A stretch of 64,000 nt of DNA from Candidatus Aalborgicola bjergmarkensis (GTDB lineage Bacteria; Pseudomonadota; Gammaproteobacteria; Burkholderiales; Burkholderiaceae_C). Made by a program: the position numbers and the translations under genes. The notes beneath the pieces were generated by a model that saw only the letters and a list, made by a program, of their open reading frames with translations, ran no database searches and had not been told where the DNA came from. The stretch is from assembly GCA_016708725.1 (NCBI GenBank), contig JADJFE010000002.1:496001-560000 (forward strand), in the 5' to 3' direction. This document shows, in pieces, positions 42,652 through 51,485 of the stretch. Each line of letters begins with the position of its first letter. Position 1 is the first letter of the stretch.

Positions 42652-43770
42652 TCACAGCAGATCCCGAATCGTCGTCAGCACCTCAGCAGCCTCGGCATCC
42701 AGCGCAGCGATCTCGTCCATGATGTCCTGCGGGCTGCGGTGGATGACTTCCTCGCCGCCGTTCGGGTTCTTCACCGAAAGGTCATAGGTTGCGGTATCAA
42801 TTGTGGCGGCATCGACGCTCCAGCTTTTCGCAGTAATGGCCTGCGTCTTTTGCAGTTCGACAAACTCGTAGAGGTCGGCATCGTTGAGCGGGTTGGTTTT
42901 GCCCATGTTGCGGCCCGGATCGAGCTGGTAGTACCAGACCTTGCGCGTTGGCGTGCCCTTCTCGAAGAACAGCACCACGGTCTTGACGCCCGCGCCCTGA
43001 AAGGTGCCGCCGGGGCAGTCGAGAACGGTGTGCAGATTGCACGATTCCAGCAGTAGTTCCTTGCGTTCGCCGCCGCCAAAGGGCGGATTGGCGAGGATCA
43101 CATCCATGCGATCCTTGTCCTGAATGTCAGAGAGGTTTTCGGTGAGGGTGTTGGTGTGGATGATGTTGGGCGCTTCAATACCGTGCAGGATCATGTTCAT
43201 GATCGCAATCACATAGGCCAGCGGTTTCTTCTCCTTGCCATAGAAGGTACGCTCTTGCAGCGTCTTGAGGTTGTCGGCGGTCAGTTTGGGTTGGTTGCGC
43301 AGGTAGTCAAAAGATTCACACAGAAAGCCCGCCGAACCGCAAGCACCGTCGTAGATGCGTTCGCCGATTTCGGGCTGCACCACCTGCACCATGGCCCGAA
43401 TCAGCGGGCGCGGGGTGTAATACTCGCCGCCGTTGCGCCCGGCGTTGCCCATGTTCTTGATCTTGGCTTCGTACAGGTGCGAGAGTTCGTGCTTCTCTGC
43501 CTGAGAGCCAAAGCGCAGTTCGTCGATGTGGTCGAGTTTGCCGTCCTTGTCCCTCGGTGCGGCCCAGGATGACCAGCGGTAAGGTTCGTCGAGGATGAAT
43601 GCGTACTTTCTGCCCTCCAGCTCCGCCTCCATTGCCTTGTCCTGCTCCAGTCCGTCGAGATACTTGAGAAACAGCAGCCAGGATGTCTGCTCCGTGTAGT
43701 CGAGTTCGGTGGTGCAACCCGCTTCGTTGCGCAGGTCGGCGTCAATATTCTTGAAGGCTTGTTCAAACGT
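42652..43770 (-). pseudogene. HsdM, start lost and internally deleted (RM copy 2)
   Basis: Nearly identical to the 36715 hsdM but the start is ACG instead of ATG (43768-43770), and about 50 residues are missing between NPPFGGGERKE and LLLESCNLHTV. This removes the VIKNTFLSN region after motif IV. A longer frame runs upstream to 43983 through the leader region. Translation from ACG or an alternative start would be inefficient; activity is doubtful. Confidence 0.85.
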
Positions 43771-43899
43771 GCAGTGTCGGCCTCTTTTTGTATAACTTGC
43801 CTGCGATGTTAATCCACAGGGTTTCATGTTTTTGATCCATGCGCGGCCCCCTCCCCCGCACAACGCCGGTTGTGGCACTAGAAAAAAACAATAAAAACA

Positions 43900-44088
43900 A
43901 TAGCTGCTCCCGCTTGGTACATAAGGCATGCAGCCCGATTTCCCCTGAATTTTGCCTCCCACAACGGGTTCACACGGCACCAAAAACCGCTATGAACCGC
44001 CCTTGACGGCCAAAACTGGCCGTGATCGGGCATTTTTGCATGCAAAATTGGCCGGAAAGCGCCATGGGATAAGCGGGAACAGCTCTCG
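43900..44088. repeat. MITE-like inverted-repeat element, copy D
   Basis: ATAGCTGCTCCCGCTTGG to GATAAGCGGGAACAGCT arms, preceded by AAAAACAATAAAAACAAT. No DUF genes follow; instead a truncated PIN gene on the opposite strand reads into it. Confidence 0.8.
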
Positions 44089-44386
44089 TATCAGGAGTGC
44101 TCGGTTGAATGACGGTGGATACCGTGACGGATTTTTGGGCTTGATCGGTCACTATGTTGAGTCGCCCCAAGAGGGCAATGAAGCGTTGTGAATCTGCTTC
44201 CGTCACGAGCCCCCTGGATTCAACCTTTGCGACAACATTGGCTGCTTCAAGAGCCAGCAGCGACGGCACAATGGCTTGCGATTCTTTGAGTGCCTTAAGG
44301 GCCGCGCTGGCATAACCGACGCCTGCTGGATTGGTCTCAGGAACTAACCAGAGCAGTACTACAGACGCATCCAGAACAAAATTCAT
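43970..44386 (-). pseudogene. VapC-type PIN toxin, C-terminus replaced by repeat
   Basis: The first ~80 residues are a good PIN start (MNFVLDASVVLLWLVPE, ESQAIVPSLLALEAANVVAKV, EADSQRFIALLGRL). After about 44148 the frame reads MITE sequence (TVIQPSTPDTRAVPAYPM...), so the last acidic residues of the active site are gone. The antitoxin upstream is intact. Confidence 0.83.
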
Positions 44387-44631
44387 GCCCTTCCTTCGTT
44401 TACGAGTGCCTTGAGATCATCGACATGACCAACCGACCTGCGGGCCTGCATGAAGACCAGCATTTCATCTGCGGCTACAACTGCATCTGCGTACCGGGTA
44501 GCCTGCGCTGACACCAGTTCGGCCACAGCCTCACCCCGCAGGGTGATTGTGTAACGGTTACCCGCCTGGACTCCGCGCAGCAGTTCCGGTAGCTTCGTCT
44601 TGGCTTCGTATGATCCAATTTCGATGTTCAT
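44383..44631 (-). CDS. Phd/YefM-type antitoxin
   Basis: Eighty-two residues: MNIEIGSYEAKTKLPELLRGVQAGNRYTITLRGEAVAELV is the typical Phd fold, followed by a helical neutralising tail. It overlaps the damaged vapC by 4 nt, and so may now be an orphan antitoxin. Confidence 0.9.
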   Translation of the reverse strand: MNIEIGSYEAKTKLPELLRGVQAGNRYTITLRGEAVAELVSAQATRYADAVVAADEMLVFMQARRSVGHVDDLKALVNEGRA

Positions 44632-44764
44632 GGATGGGTTCCAATTAATATGTAGACCAGTCTATCAGGGTCAAGTATGCACTGATTGGCGTTATTACAT
44701 TGGAAGGACTTGCAGAATTGAAAACTGCCTCGTTCGGGGCAAACTCTTGCTTTTGCCCATTGCG

Positions 44765-44892
44765 CAGACGTAAGCCTCTTCGGTTCTGCGGCTATAGTGC
44801 GGGTGGCGAATTTGCGCACGTAACTGATCGAGCAGCCGGGTTGACGTAAGAATCGGCATGCTGGTTTTTCTGGGGATGCTATGACTGTTCAT
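44765..44892 (-). pseudogene. Integron integrase N-terminal fragment 1
   Basis: Reverse strand encodes TRLLDQLRAQIRHPHYSRRTEEAYV after an upstream MNSHSIPRKTSMPI. This matches the start of integron integrases (IntI1 has [23 protein letters not shown]). Homology stops after EAYV. Intergenic sequence 44893-44957 up to GTTAGGA is the likely attI side; the next gene runs the opposite way, as in an integron. Confidence 0.75.
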
Positions 44893-44964
44893 ACATACAG
44901 CATTTTGGCTGCAAGCCTTGTTTCATGCGGGTTTGTACGGGTGGCGCTTGACCATGTTAGGAAG
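44893..44964 (+). other. Candidate attI region 1
   Basis: Lies between intI fragment 1 and the first cassette. GTTAGGA at 44957-44963 fits the GTTRRR core where the first cassette would join. The segment near TGGCTGCAAGCCTTG is shared with copies near 49735 and 57140. Confidence 0.5.
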
Positions 44965-44996
44965 ACACGGATGCGTCTCTGTACATTAGGTTGACC

Positions 44997-45824
44997 ATGC
45001 CAATTCCTTCCTTCGATCTCGGCGTTTTGCAATCCATATCAGATGTGCTTGGGGCCACTGACCATGGATTTTCCGGTTCAGAGATTGGCCGTTACCTACG
45101 CGAATGCAATATCCATGACCCATTTCCAACGCATACAAAGCGCCTTCGCATATTTGAGGCACTAAAAGAAAAACAAACTATTGATGGGTGCGGTAACCAT
45201 GTCGCTGCCTTTATTCAGTACTCAATGAACCCTGTGCGGCACCACGATGCCCGTGAATGGTTCGAAGACACTAGATCAAAACTGAATCACGTTCTCGCGT
45301 TTGCTGGCCTGGAGCTTCGCGACAACGGCAAGCTACATCAGGTTGAAAAGGCCGAAACACATTCTCAGGCTGTTGCGCGGGCTTCCACATTGCGCGAACA
45401 CCTACTGATCCGAAAAGTCCACCCCGATGTGCTTCGGTACTGTAGAGAAGAGCTACTGGTCGACAATTACTTTCATGCAGTCTTTGAAGCCACAAAAAGC
45501 GTTGCGGATAAAATTCGAACTTTATCGGGTCTCACATCGGATGGTTCCGGGCTTGTCGATGAAGTTTTTTCATTCAAGTCTGCGATTCCATTTCTGGCAC
45601 TCAGTTCATTGCGAACCGAGAGTGAACAAAGCGAACAGAAAGGGTTTATGAATCTCCTCAAGGGACTCTTCGGCACCTTTAGAAATACAACCGCACACGC
45701 CCCCAAAATTACTTGGAAGATCGAGGAACAAGATGCTTTGGATATATTGTCATTGGTGTCATTAGTTCATCGAAGGCTGGATTCTGCAACCCGTGCAAGG
45801 GCAGTCTATGAAGGCAAGGTCTAA
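44997..45824 (+). CDS. Ymh-type HEPN protein (TIGR02391 family), integron cassette 1
   Basis: About 275 residues; the ATG at 44997 is preferred over an upstream TTG. The C-terminal half is the Hypoth_Ymh domain: NYFHAVFEATKSVADKIRTLSGL, KGFMNLLKGLFGTFRNTTAHAP, with the R-X4-H HEPN motif RNTTAH, and DALDILSLVSLVHRRLD. The N-terminal half (SDVLGATDHGFSGSEIGRYL) resembles a sensing domain of these proteins. Family members are linked with phage defence and abortive infection. The stop is inside the attC R'' box, normal for cassettes. Confidence 0.82.
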   Translation: MPIPSFDLGVLQSISDVLGATDHGFSGSEIGRYLRECNIHDPFPTHTKRLRIFEALKEKQTIDGCGNHVAAFIQYSMNPVRHHDAREWFEDTRSKLNHVLAFAGLELRDNGKLHQVEKAETHSQAVARASTLREHLLIRKVHPDVLRYCREELLVDNYFHAVFEATKSVADKIRTLSGLTSDGSGLVDEVFSFKSAIPFLALSSLRTESEQSEQKGFMNLLKGLFGTFRNTTAHAPKITWKIEEQDALDILSLVSLVHRRLDSATRARAVYEGKV

Positions 45825-45887
45825 CCCCTCATTGCAGCGGACCTGCGCCAACTGCGCTGGCTGGTCCGCTGAATTCGAACGTTAGCC
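45819..45887 (+). repeat. attC recombination site 1
   Basis: Begins GTCTAAC (R'') and ends GTTAGCC (R'). Inside, CAGCGGACC and GGTCCGCTG are perfect inverted arms around a ~20-bp loop. 69 bp, the usual attC size. The upstream gene's stop codon is in the R'' box. Confidence 0.88.
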
Positions 45888-45912
45888 ATTGATTGATAAG
45901 AATACGACGCGC

Positions 45913-46122
45913 ATGGTTGTGCCAAAATATATTCCGCTGGTTTGTATTATTTCCGCCGTCGTGTGGTGGGTATTTTTTGAGTGGCTGCGACATCGGTCAT
46001 ACAAAAAACATATTCACACAGGTTTTGCTCCCGGTACTCAGCACCTCTCATTGCTTGCAAGTTTCGGTGCCTTGGTATTAACAATTGCGGGTTCTGTTTT
46101 GCAGCTTTTCGTTGAAAAATAA
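45913..46122 (+). CDS. Small two-helix membrane protein, integron cassette 2
   Basis: Sixty-nine residues from the ATG, or 77 from a TTG at 45889 that lies two bases after attC. Two membrane segments: VPKYIPLVCIISAVVWWVFFE and HLSLLASFGALVLTIAGSVL, with a basic loop HRSYKKHIH between. No known family. Cassette genes often begin this close to attC. Confidence 0.6.
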   Translation: MVVPKYIPLVCIISAVVWWVFFEWLRHRSYKKHIHTGFAPGTQHLSLLASFGALVLTIAGSVLQLFVEK

Positions 46123-46430
46123 AAAATGCCTGTGGTATTGCTTTATCTCCAGCGGTCGCAGCCGCGCGGCACCTTTTCTAAGTCAACTTGCTGCCTCCAC
46201 CGCTGTTTGCAGCGCAGTTTATAGTCAGCGGTCTCCCTGGCGGCAGCCAGAAAGAAGGTAGCCTTATGTTCCTCGACCGTTTGCAGCATTCGTTACCGCG
46301 CCGCCCGTGGCAAGGTGTGTGGCATTCGTGGCTTGCGAGGCAAAATGGCTGCTGTGGCTTATGCAGCCAGCGCAGATAGCTCCATTTTTCGTAGTGTTGC
46401 TGGCACTCGTTGTGCAGCTGCCAATCGCAG
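46123..46430. other. Stretch without recognised gene after cassette 2
   Basis: About 308 bp. No attC for cassette 2 is recognisable. Local inverted pieces (ACCGCTG / CAGCGGT near 46200-46240; GCTGCTGTGGC / GCAGCCAGCG near 46350) are present. Repeat unit E begins at TCTAATCGGGCAGCCGGAAG, near 46430. Confidence 0.5.
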
Positions 46431-46584
46431 TCTAATCGGGCAGCCGGAAGTTTCTAGCCCCCAGCCCCCACACCACCCACCGTGCGGGTCCGCAGTGGAC
46501 GGTGCAACGCATTGGCACGCTCGACGAACAGGATCGAAAACAGCACCGCAGCGCACAACGCCGGTTGTGGCATTAGCAAAAACA

Positions 46585-46771
46585 ATAGCTGCCCCCGCTT
46601 GCCACATAAGGCGCACAGCCCAATTTGCCCTGTATTTCTCCCCGAAAACGGGTTCACACGGCACCAAAAACCGCTATGAACCGCCCTTGACGGCAAAAAC
46701 TAGCCGTCATCGGCCATTTTTACATGCCAAATCAGCCTGAAAGCCCCATAGAACAAGCGGGAATAGCTATC
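46585..46771. repeat. MITE-like inverted-repeat element, copy E
   Basis: ATAGCTGCCCCCGCTTGCC to GAACAAGCGGGAATAGCT arms. Preceded by a conserved leader from 46430 (GCAGCCGGAAGTTTCTAGC, CACCGTGCGGGTCCGCAGTG) shared with unit F and partly unit A. The best-preserved repeat unit. Confidence 0.82.
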
Positions 46772-46886
46772 GTATCAGGAGTGCCTTCTTGGATGACGGT
46801 GGATGCCGTGATGGACTTTTTACCTTACAGCACGGCAGATAAGTGGAAAATCCCGACTCCCACCGACTTTCCCTTCTGGAGTCCAC

Positions 46887-47840
46887 ATGAACCCAAGACA
46901 AGACTTTCCCGGCTTGGCCGCTGGCCTGGCCGCTGAACCTGCCGATCTGGCGCTGTGGTTGCCGCGTGGTGTGGCCGTGCTGGCTGCTGCGCTGGGCGGG
47001 TTGGGTGTTGTGATGTGGATTGCCGCCAACTGGGAGTCCATGGGGCGCGTGGGCCACTTCGCGCTGCTGCAGGTGCTGGTGTTGGCCAGTGGCCTGGGGG
47101 CGGGCTTGATTCAGGCGGCGCGGGTTCCGCTGGGTTTGCTGGCCCTGCTGGGCATTGGTGCGCTGTTTGCGTACTTTGGCCAGACCTACCAGACGGGTGC
47201 GGATGCCTGGCAGCTGTTTGCCCTGTGGGCCTTGCTGGCGCTGCCGCTGTGCCTGGGGGCGCGCTCCGACGTGCTGTGGGTGCCCTGGGCGCTGGTTGCG
47301 GTGACGGCGATTGCGCTGTGGACCCATACCTACAGCGGCCATCGCTGGAGCGTGCAGCCCGATCAGTTCGGGGTACACCTGCTGGCCTGGACGGCCATGC
47401 TGGCGCTGGTCGCGGCACTCAGTGGCTGGCTGCAACGCTATACCGGCGCGGGCATCTGGGGCTTGCGCACGGCGGTCACGCTGGCGGTTGCATCCATCAC
47501 CCTGACCGCTTTGGGCGGTTTGTTTTTCCGCACCGTGGGTACACAGTACCCCGTGGGGCTGCTGGTCATGGCCGTGGGCGCAGGGGTGGTGGGGACGCGG
47601 CGTCTGCCGGATGTGTTCACTCTCAGTGCGCTGGCCCTGGGCCTGAACGCCTTGCTGGTGGGCGGGCTGGTGCGCTGGTTGGGTGACGGATCATGGAGCC
47701 ACGACTGGCTGGGCCGGTTGCTGCTGATTGGCCTGTTTGCCGCTGGGCTGCTGGCAGCATCGGTCAGTGCCATTCTGAAGATTTCGCGCCAAGCCGCCAA
47801 AGCCACCAACAAAGCGCTGGACACGGGAGAATCGGCATGA
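46887..47840 (+). CDS. DUF2157 membrane protein, full length (repeat unit E)
   Basis: A 317-residue inner-membrane protein with about nine hydrophobic segments after a soluble start (MNPRQDFPGLAAGLAAEPADL). LGGLGVVMWIAANWESMG, LGIGALFAYFGQTYQTGADAW and RTAVTLAVASITLTALGG are markers shared by the shortened relatives. DUF2157 proteins act with DUF4401/GDYXXLXY partners; their function is unknown. CTGGAG precedes the ATG. Overlaps the next gene by ATGA. Confidence 0.9.
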   Translation: MNPRQDFPGLAAGLAAEPADLALWLPRGVAVLAAALGGLGVVMWIAANWESMGRVGHFALLQVLVLASGLGAGLIQAARVPLGLLALLGIGALFAYFGQTYQTGADAWQLFALWALLALPLCLGARSDVLWVPWALVAVTAIALWTHTYSGHRWSVQPDQFGVHLLAWTAMLALVAALSGWLQRYTGAGIWGLRTAVTLAVASITLTALGGLFFRTVGTQYPVGLLVMAVGAGVVGTRRLPDVFTLSALALGLNALLVGGLVRWLGDGSWSHDWLGRLLLIGLFAAGLLAASVSAILKISRQAAKATNKALDTGESA

Positions 47841-49390
47841 AACAGGCAATCGAACAGGCAAGCGAGCGGCCCTGGCCGGTGGTATTGCTCACCGCGCTGG
47901 GCGCCTGGTTTGCCGCAGTGCCCTTGCTCCTTGCCATCGGTATGCTGCTGGGCGATATGGTGCTCACCGGCACCGGCGTGGGTATCTATTTCATCGGCGT
48001 TCTGGTGTTGGGCGCATCTGTCGTGGTGCTGCGTGCCCAGGGCGTTGCCCTGTTTGTCGAACAACTGGCCGTGCCTGGCCTGTTGGTGGGCGGCGGTACG
48101 CTGGCCATGGGTTTGTACCGGGATTTCCACCGGGTGGGCGGATCGCTCATCCTGCTGGTAGTCGTGCTTGGGCTGGCACTGGTGCTATCCAGAACCTGGC
48201 TGCGGGTTTTGTTCGGCGCTGTGGCAGCTTCCTTGCTGGCGTATGCCCTGATGCCGGACTGGCTCTGGGAGCGCCAGCGGGGCAGTGCGTTGCTCGTTCT
48301 GCACGGCTTGCTGGCGGTGTGGCTGCTGTCCTTGTGGTTGCAGGCGCGTGTGTCTGCCGTGGCGGCATGGGTCGAGCCGGTGGCGGCGGGCTGGTTGCTG
48401 ACCACGCTGGCCGGGCTGACCTGGATGTCCGGCACCACCTTCCTGGTCGGTGGCGCGGTTGGCTCCAATGAAATCGGCTTTCTGTTGAGCTTGTTTGCCG
48501 ATCCGCAGCGCCACACCTGGCAAGCTGGCGCCAGCGTGCTGGTGCTGGCCGGTGCAGGCGTCGGTGCGCTGGCCTGGCCGACGTTGCGGCGTTTCCTGCC
48601 ATTGACTGTTGCGCTGGTGCTGGCTGTGCTGGCCTGGTTCATCCCCTTGCTGGGTGCGGCGCTGCTGGCCTTGATGGTGTGCACCACCACCCGACGCTGG
48701 CGCTTGGCTGCTGCCTGCGCGCTGACGGCGGGCTGGGTCGTGGGCGCTTTCTACTACCAACTGCATTGGCCGCTGGTGGACAAGGCACTGTTGCTGGTCG
48801 GTGCGGGCGTTGTGCTGGCTGTCCTGGCGTGGCTCGACCAACGGCATGAGACACACGATAAAACCGCCCACCCCGCAATGCAGGTAAGCCCCGGCGGCCT
48901 GGCCATGCTGGCCGCCACCCTGCTCACGCTGCTGGTGGCCAATGGGGCCATCTGGCAAAAGCAGGACTTGATTGCGCGCGGAAAGCCGGTGTTCATGGCC
49001 CTGATGCCGCTGGACCCGCGCTCGCTGATGCAAGGCGACTTCATGCGTCTGCGTTTTACCACGCTGGACGCCCACCAGTTGCCCCTGATCGAAGACCTGC
49101 GCGGCACACGCCCGTACATGGTGGTGCAGCTGGATGCACGCGGCGTGGCTACGCCTAAGCGCCTGCACCGCGCGGACCAGCCTCTGGCGGTCGATGAAAT
49201 GCTGGTGCAGCTCACGCCCAAGAATGGCGCCTGGGTGGTGGTAACCGATGCCTGGTTCTTCAAGGAAGGCGAGAGCCAGCGCTGGCAAGCCGCCAAGTTC
49301 GGCGAGTTCCGCGTACTGCCCGATGGTCGGGCACTGCTGGTGGGTATGGCGGATGTAGCTCTTGTGGCTATTACGGCGGATGTGCCCTGA
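47837..49390 (+). CDS. DUF4401/GDYXXLXY membrane protein, full length (unit E)
   Basis: Five hundred and seventeen residues. About ten membrane helices fill residues 15-370 (DUF4401), followed by a periplasmic GDYXXLXY domain with the signature QGDFMRLRFTTLD, FMALMPLDPRSLM upstream and GAWVVVTDAWFFKEGESQRW downstream. Identical in length to copy F at 54796. The GDYXXLXY domain is normally linked to DUF2157 genes, as here. Function unknown; membrane-envelope role is likely. Confidence 0.9.
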   Translation: MKQAIEQASERPWPVVLLTALGAWFAAVPLLLAIGMLLGDMVLTGTGVGIYFIGVLVLGASVVVLRAQGVALFVEQLAVPGLLVGGGTLAMGLYRDFHRVGGSLILLVVVLGLALVLSRTWLRVLFGAVAASLLAYALMPDWLWERQRGSALLVLHGLLAVWLLSLWLQARVSAVAAWVEPVAAGWLLTTLAGLTWMSGTTFLVGGAVGSNEIGFLLSLFADPQRHTWQAGASVLVLAGAGVGALAWPTLRRFLPLTVALVLAVLAWFIPLLGAALLALMVCTTTRRWRLAAACALTAGWVVGAFYYQLHWPLVDKALLLVGAGVVLAVLAWLDQRHETHDKTAHPAMQVSPGGLAMLAATLLTLLVANGAIWQKQDLIARGKPVFMALMPLDPRSLMQGDFMRLRFTTLDAHQLPLIEDLRGTRPYMVVQLDARGVATPKRLHRADQPLAVDEMLVQLTPKNGAWVVVTDAWFFKEGESQRWQAAKFGEFRVLPDGRALLVGMADVALVAITADVP

Positions 49391-49579
49391 TGCGTGGCGG
49401 ATCGGTGGGTCGGTGCGATTTTGACGGGGGTTCGTTTGGCGTTTTTTTGTTTGATAGCCGGATCGGGCTATGTCGCTTGTGGGGCGTGCGGGGTGCGCTA
49501 TGTTAAGAGTAGCGAAGCGTGTTGGTGTGTCAGCGTCTGAACGTGAAACCGGATGTGGTTTTTTTATCCAGTAAGCGTA

Positions 49580-49709
49580 GACAGACGTAAGCCTCTTTGG
49601 TTCTGGGGCTATAGTGCAGGGGGCGGATTTGCACACGTAACTGATTCAGCAGCCGAGTTGGCGTAAAAACTGACATGCTGGTTTTTTGGGGGATGTTATG
49701 ACTGTTCAT
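49580..49709 (-). pseudogene. Integron integrase N-terminal fragment 2
   Basis: Encodes MNSHNIPQKTSMSVFTPTRL and LLNQLRVQIRPLHYSPRTKEAYV, the second copy of the IntI N-terminus, then diverges. About 300 bp around it (49445-49745) resembles 56860-57165, including GGGCTATGTCGCTTG and ACCGGATGTG. Confidence 0.75.
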
Positions 49710-49759
49710 GTATATAGATTGACGGCTGAAAGCCTTGTTTTTTTGGCAGGACAAACATA

Positions 49760-51085
49760 ATGCCGAGATTATTTTCGCCAAGATTATTTATTAGTTACTC
49801 TCGTCAAGATCTCGTACTTGCAGAAAGAATCGTTGGCGCTCTTCAACGTAGAGGTTTTCGCGTGTTCTTGGACTCCAACGATATAGATCCAGGAGACAAT
49901 TTCGTTACCAAGCTTTCTGAAGAGATCAGACTGGCGACCGCGATTATTCCTGTGATTTCACAAAAATACTCACTAAGCAGGTGGGCACAAGCGGAGTTAT
50001 ATCAGGCTCTAACTACTAATAAGGTAGTGATTCCGATCCTGATCTCTAACGACTCCATTTTCAGCCTCGACGATCCACTGCAAAGACTTTTAAAGGACAG
50101 GCAGTACGTAACGATTCCAAGTGATTCATCTGGGCACATCATCACTGAGCGCTTTGCAGAACTCCTCTCAGTTGCGCATCGACGTTATAGATATGAATTG
50201 ATTAAAAGGTCTATCCCTTTTGGATTAGGTACTGCGATATTTATATCGGTCATATGGTGGGCGATCACCAACTTGAACGAATTAGACAAAGCCAGACAAC
50301 GGAAGGTTGCTATTAGCGAAATATCAGAATCCAAGAGCATACTTCAGCATGAGCGGATTTCCTCTCTTGCTTCAGTGTTGACAGAAGATAAGCAAGCACT
50401 TGGAGAGATTAAATTTCTCTCACATGATTCAGCTCAAACAGACACGACACGACTCAATGCACTTGCACTTGGAGCGGAAATTGGAAAAGGGCGCAAAGCA
50501 TACCGATGGTACGTGCAAGGAATTGATATCGGACGGGCTAAATTTCAGGATGCCATTATCTCAAATGCATCGTTTATCGGCGGCTCTTGGAGAGAAGTTG
50601 ATTTTAGAGATAGCATCCTTGCGGACGTCTTTTGGGAAAAAGAAAAAGGATTCTCTTTATCTGGCAGCAACTTCGACAATGTTAAGTTTCTCGGAAGTCA
50701 AATCGAAGCGATCAATGCCATTGACGTAGCCTTTAGGAATTGTAAATTTGTAGGCTCCGTCATTGACACAACTAATTTTTCAAAAGTGCGATTTTTTTCA
50801 GATAGCCCTCAAAAAGAGGGAAATCCGATTATCACACCGTATTACACAAAATTTGAACGAAGCGTATTGGTTAGTGGTAGATCGCCGCCGGAAAAAGGTG
50901 TTTTGAATTTGACGATGACTGGAGATGATGTCGTTTTTGATGATGTTCTTTTTGTCGATTGTCGTCTTGACGGCTGGTTTAGCCCAGAGTGGTTTAGAAA
51001 CTCAACTTTTTTGAACTGTGAATTGCCTGACAGTCTAACGAAAGAATCTCTAGAACGCGCAGGAAACCAGATACGATCACATTAA
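49760..51085 (+). CDS. TIR-TM-pentapeptide protein (defence cassette)
   Basis: Four hundred and forty-one residues. The N-terminal TIR domain (RLFISYSRQDLVLAERIVGAL, FRVFLDSNDIDPGDNF) has the catalytic-type Glu79 in SLSRWAQAELYQA, so NADase activity is plausible. One membrane helix (SIPFGLGTAIFISVIWWAI, about 151-170) follows, then a linker, and from about 250 a pentapeptide-like right-handed helix (AKFQDAIISNASFIGGSW, VDFRDSILADVFW, SNFDNVKFLGS, TNFSKVRFF). Pentapeptide domains may mimic nucleic acid or serve as sensors. A+T-rich against its neighbours. First gene after intI fragment 2. Confidence 0.85.
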   Translation: MPRLFSPRLFISYSRQDLVLAERIVGALQRRGFRVFLDSNDIDPGDNFVTKLSEEIRLATAIIPVISQKYSLSRWAQAELYQALTTNKVVIPILISNDSIFSLDDPLQRLLKDRQYVTIPSDSSGHIITERFAELLSVAHRRYRYELIKRSIPFGLGTAIFISVIWWAITNLNELDKARQRKVAISEISESKSILQHERISSLASVLTEDKQALGEIKFLSHDSAQTDTTRLNALALGAEIGKGRKAYRWYVQGIDIGRAKFQDAIISNASFIGGSWREVDFRDSILADVFWEKEKGFSLSGSNFDNVKFLGSQIEAINAIDVAFRNCKFVGSVIDTTNFSKVRFFSDSPQKEGNPIITPYYTKFERSVLVSGRSPPEKGVLNLTMTGDDVVFDDVLFVDCRLDGWFSPEWFRNSTFLNCELPDSLTKESLERAGNQIRSH

Positions 51086-51485
51086 GTTGCCTAACGAGTA
51101 AATGCAGTTTACCTACTTCGTCTTCATTATTGCAATTTTTACGCCTCCGAAATCGAGGTGGCGGGTGGGTTGTTTGTGTGAAAAACTAGGGCACATGGGA
51201 GTTGATTTTTGACCAGTCGAAAGCCATTGCAATGGCGCATTGGTCGAATCCAGAATGCCCTGGACAGCCCGGCAGCCAATTTTGCGGTAAAGTTAGCGCA
51301 TTACGGCCCGCTGCAGAGGTTGCGATTTTTTTAATCCCCTTATCGCCACCGTCCGTGGGTGGTGGTTCAGTCCAAAAAGGTTTATCTATCGCGGGAGGCG
51401 TTTGTGGTTTGTTTGAGTATTGCAGCGCGACAGATAAACGCTATTCGTTAGGCTCGTGATGCAAGTCCCCATGTAAGGAAATTGT
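51086..51485. other. Inter-cassette region without a clear gene
   Basis: Four hundred bp. Contains outer attC halves and an inner hairpin (separate entries). A 85-codon plus-strand frame (51202-51459) overlaps these and lacks a ribosome site; I do not call it. AAGGA lies before the next gene. Confidence 0.5.
51089..51453 (+). repeat. Oversized attC-like site or two merged sites
   Basis: GCCTAACGAGTA at the left and TATTCGTTAGGC at the right are inverted partners (one mismatch), as R''/L'' and L'/R' of an attC, but 365 bp apart. Inside, GTTTATCTATCGCG (51380-51393) and CGCGACAGATAAAC (51426-51439) form a second stem. May contain an ORF-less cassette or be two attC sites fused by deletion. Confidence 0.6.

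Noticed and set aside
46430..46640. attC site at the start of repeat unit E and F (GTCTAATC, GGCTAATC)
   Set aside because: No matching GTTRRRY partner within 150 bp, so I mention it only as a possible mutated R'' box.
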